Origin: Cercis canadensis
Lineage: Eukaryota > Streptophyta > Magnoliopsida > Fabales > Fabaceae
NCBI GenBank assembly: GCA_003255065.1
Contig: QAOA01005269.1
Location: 1-64,000 of the forward strand
DNA: 64,000 nt
Reading direction: 5' to 3'
Under the pieces are notes generated by a model. That model was given only the letters and a program-made list of their open reading frames with translations, did no database searches and was not told the origin of the DNA. Both the position numbers and the translations under genes were made by a program. Below, piece after piece: positions 62,357 to 64,000 of this stretch (positions are counted from its first letter, which is position 1; each line of letters opens with the position of its first letter).

Positions 62357-64000
62357 GTTTCAGGTTACCAAAAATAGTAAGCCAATTTAATTTAACCTAA
62401 CCCAGTTATTTATTAAAAAGTATTTGTAAATAAATATATTATATAATATATGAAAAATATTACCATATAATTAGAATTTGAAACTATTCAAATTCTTATA
62501 AATTTCTTTTAATTGTGACTCTTTAATTTTAGTCTATCTTAATAAGTTTAACATGTAAAACTTCTAAATCTTCTCTAGAACAAATACCTGTATTTGGTTG
62601 TCTCCCTGTCATTCCCCATGTCTTCCGTCTCTTTGTAATTGTCATATGATTTATGTTTTTTATTACAAGTATAAACTTATTAATATTTGTATTTGCTATT
62701 TAATTTTTTTCATATTGCTTTTTCGAGAATTTTTACAATATTAGTGCGAATAAGTAGAAGATAAGAATATCTAGCCAACATGATTGGAACTTAAATGTTA
62801 GAATATGAAAGCACTTTTCACTAATAAATTAAAATATGAAATTTATTTGAGAAAATCTTTGGAGAACTTTATTTACTCTATGTAAAATGCATTTTGATGC
62901 ATAACTTTGTTTCAAACCGAAAAACCAACCCAATTCAAACTGACTTTTCATGGTTTGATTTGGTTTGGTTTGGTCAAGCTGTAAGTCTTTTGGTTTGTGT
63001 TGTAGAGTATAAAAAAATTCTTAGGTTAGGTTTGCATTGAGTCTAAACCCAAATCAATCCAGCCCATGAACACCCCTTACTAGTAATTATCAACAACTAA
63101 TTTGTAAAAACCCCTCTTCAAGAAAATTAAGAACCCTAATTTCTAACTAACCCATGAGACCACAAACGAGTGGCCCTTATTCAACATGCATTGTGCCTAT
63201 TTTTTCCATAATAGGCACCGTAGTCTTAGCCATCAGATTGTTGTATTTGGATCTAAGGCTTTCATAATAGGCATTACAAAGAATACATAGCTACCTAAAT
63301 TACATGAATTGTTAGGAAGGTATGAACATTTTGGATCCACCTTCAAACACAAAAATTTGATTTCTTGAGGAATAACCACATCATGACACGTGATTTTCTT
63401 GTATGGTGCTCTAACATCCTAATGGTTTAATTCATTCCAATTAATCAAAGTCTTAAGTGGGTTTAAAGCCAAAAATTGAAAATTTTCTAATTGCGGCATA
63501 ACTGCATCCTCGCCTATTCTGAACTAATTTCTTTCATTTTAGCGGATCATGGTCTACATTTACTGTACCTTACCCATTGACTTTTCATTAAAAAAAAAAA
63601 AATCTATGGCCTATAAGTGGTTATTTCGATTGTATCCAATTAGTTGTTTATGGCTTTGTTTGAGAGTTATTTTAGAAGAGAAAGGAAAAGAGAGAAGAGG
63701 AATAAAACTCTCATTTCCCTTGTTTGAAAGTTTTATCTTAAAAAAGGAGATGAGACTGATGGGTAAGATGCAACCCCTACACTCATTTTTTAGACCATTA
63801 TCGTGTTCCTCCAAATTTGAGGGTTTGGAGATAAAATATGTTAAAATGACTATTATACTCTTTTTTTTTTTTAAATTTATCACCCATTTATTAAGAAATA
63901 AGTGTATTATATTATTTAATTTTATATTAAATATGTCTATTTTAATAATAAAGGATAAACTAGTAAAAATATTTTACAATAAAACTTTTCATTTTTTTTT
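62357..64000. other. gene-free interval to window end
   Basis: AT-rich sequence. 62930-63095 carries GGTTTGGTTTGG-type motifs and an end-like AGCCCATGAACACCCCT (hAT-like), roughly inverted relative to 61440-61560. An older hAT-like element may therefore enclose the one at 61588-62356, but no target duplication was found. Nothing coding. Confidence 0.35.

Noticed and set aside
1..64000. tRNA, rRNA or CRISPR features
   Set aside because: I saw no tRNA-like cloverleaf sequence, rRNA segment or regularly spaced repeat-spacer array in this plant window.

Overview
The window is nuclear DNA from a eudicot plant, most likely a woody species. The evidence is AT-rich sequence, large intron-split genes with plant-type GT/AG junctions, a 24-exon PDR-type ABC transporter, a CC-NBS-LRR gene, a VPS15 locus, a CAX antiporter, and many plant transposons. 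Fourteen isolated single N bases, most flanked by near-identical duplicated sequence, show that this is a gap-closed draft assembly of a heterozygous genome.

Layout. 1-2640: transposon-derived AT-rich sequence whose blocks recur in shuffled order at 15.2-19.7 kb; both regions have Helitron-like ends. 2.7-14.4 kb: a small two-exon host gene, probably for an organelle-targeted protein, whose first exon is split by a 10.9-kb Ty1/copia complex. The complex is a tandem LTR-internal-LTR-internal-LTR array with GAGGA target duplications at its outer ends. 15.2-19.7 kb: candidate non-autonomous Helitron carrying a minisatellite of about 140 bp. 20.1-31.0 kb: intact PDR/ABCG transporter, closest to Arabidopsis ABCG31 (PDR3), 1442 aa by my exon model. 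31.9-32.1 kb, minus strand: 76-aa protein with a PKKGG-GGK motif. 34.3 kb: fragment of a MATH/coiled-coil family protein. 35.7-40.9 kb: CC-NBS-LRR pseudogene. 42.3-50.4 kb: VPS15 (PI3-kinase regulatory subunit) pseudogene with its introns, carrying a solo LTR whose empty allele lies a few hundred bases further on. 53.4-56.6 kb, minus strand: vacuolar cation/H+ exchanger (CAX), apparently intact. 56.6-64 kb: gene-free, with a Mutator-type foldback element (9-bp target duplication) and a hAT-type element (8-bp target duplication).

The genes do not form a pathway; this is ordinary plant gene space. The two convincing intact multi-exon genes are membrane transporters (ABCG31-like and CAX-like). 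The small mitochondrial-type gene, the NBS-LRR and the VPS15 copy are all broken.

The strangest signal is in the second copia copy: a 43-nt stretch (11898-11940) is the exact base-by-base complement, not the reverse complement, of the aligned stretch in the first copy (6610-6652). No ordinary DNA rearrangement produces this, so a data-processing error is the leading explanation. The copia element also lacks a tRNA-type primer binding site; instead the sequence just inside its 5' LTR is a perfect 14-nt complement of a stretch within the LTR, which suggests self-priming.
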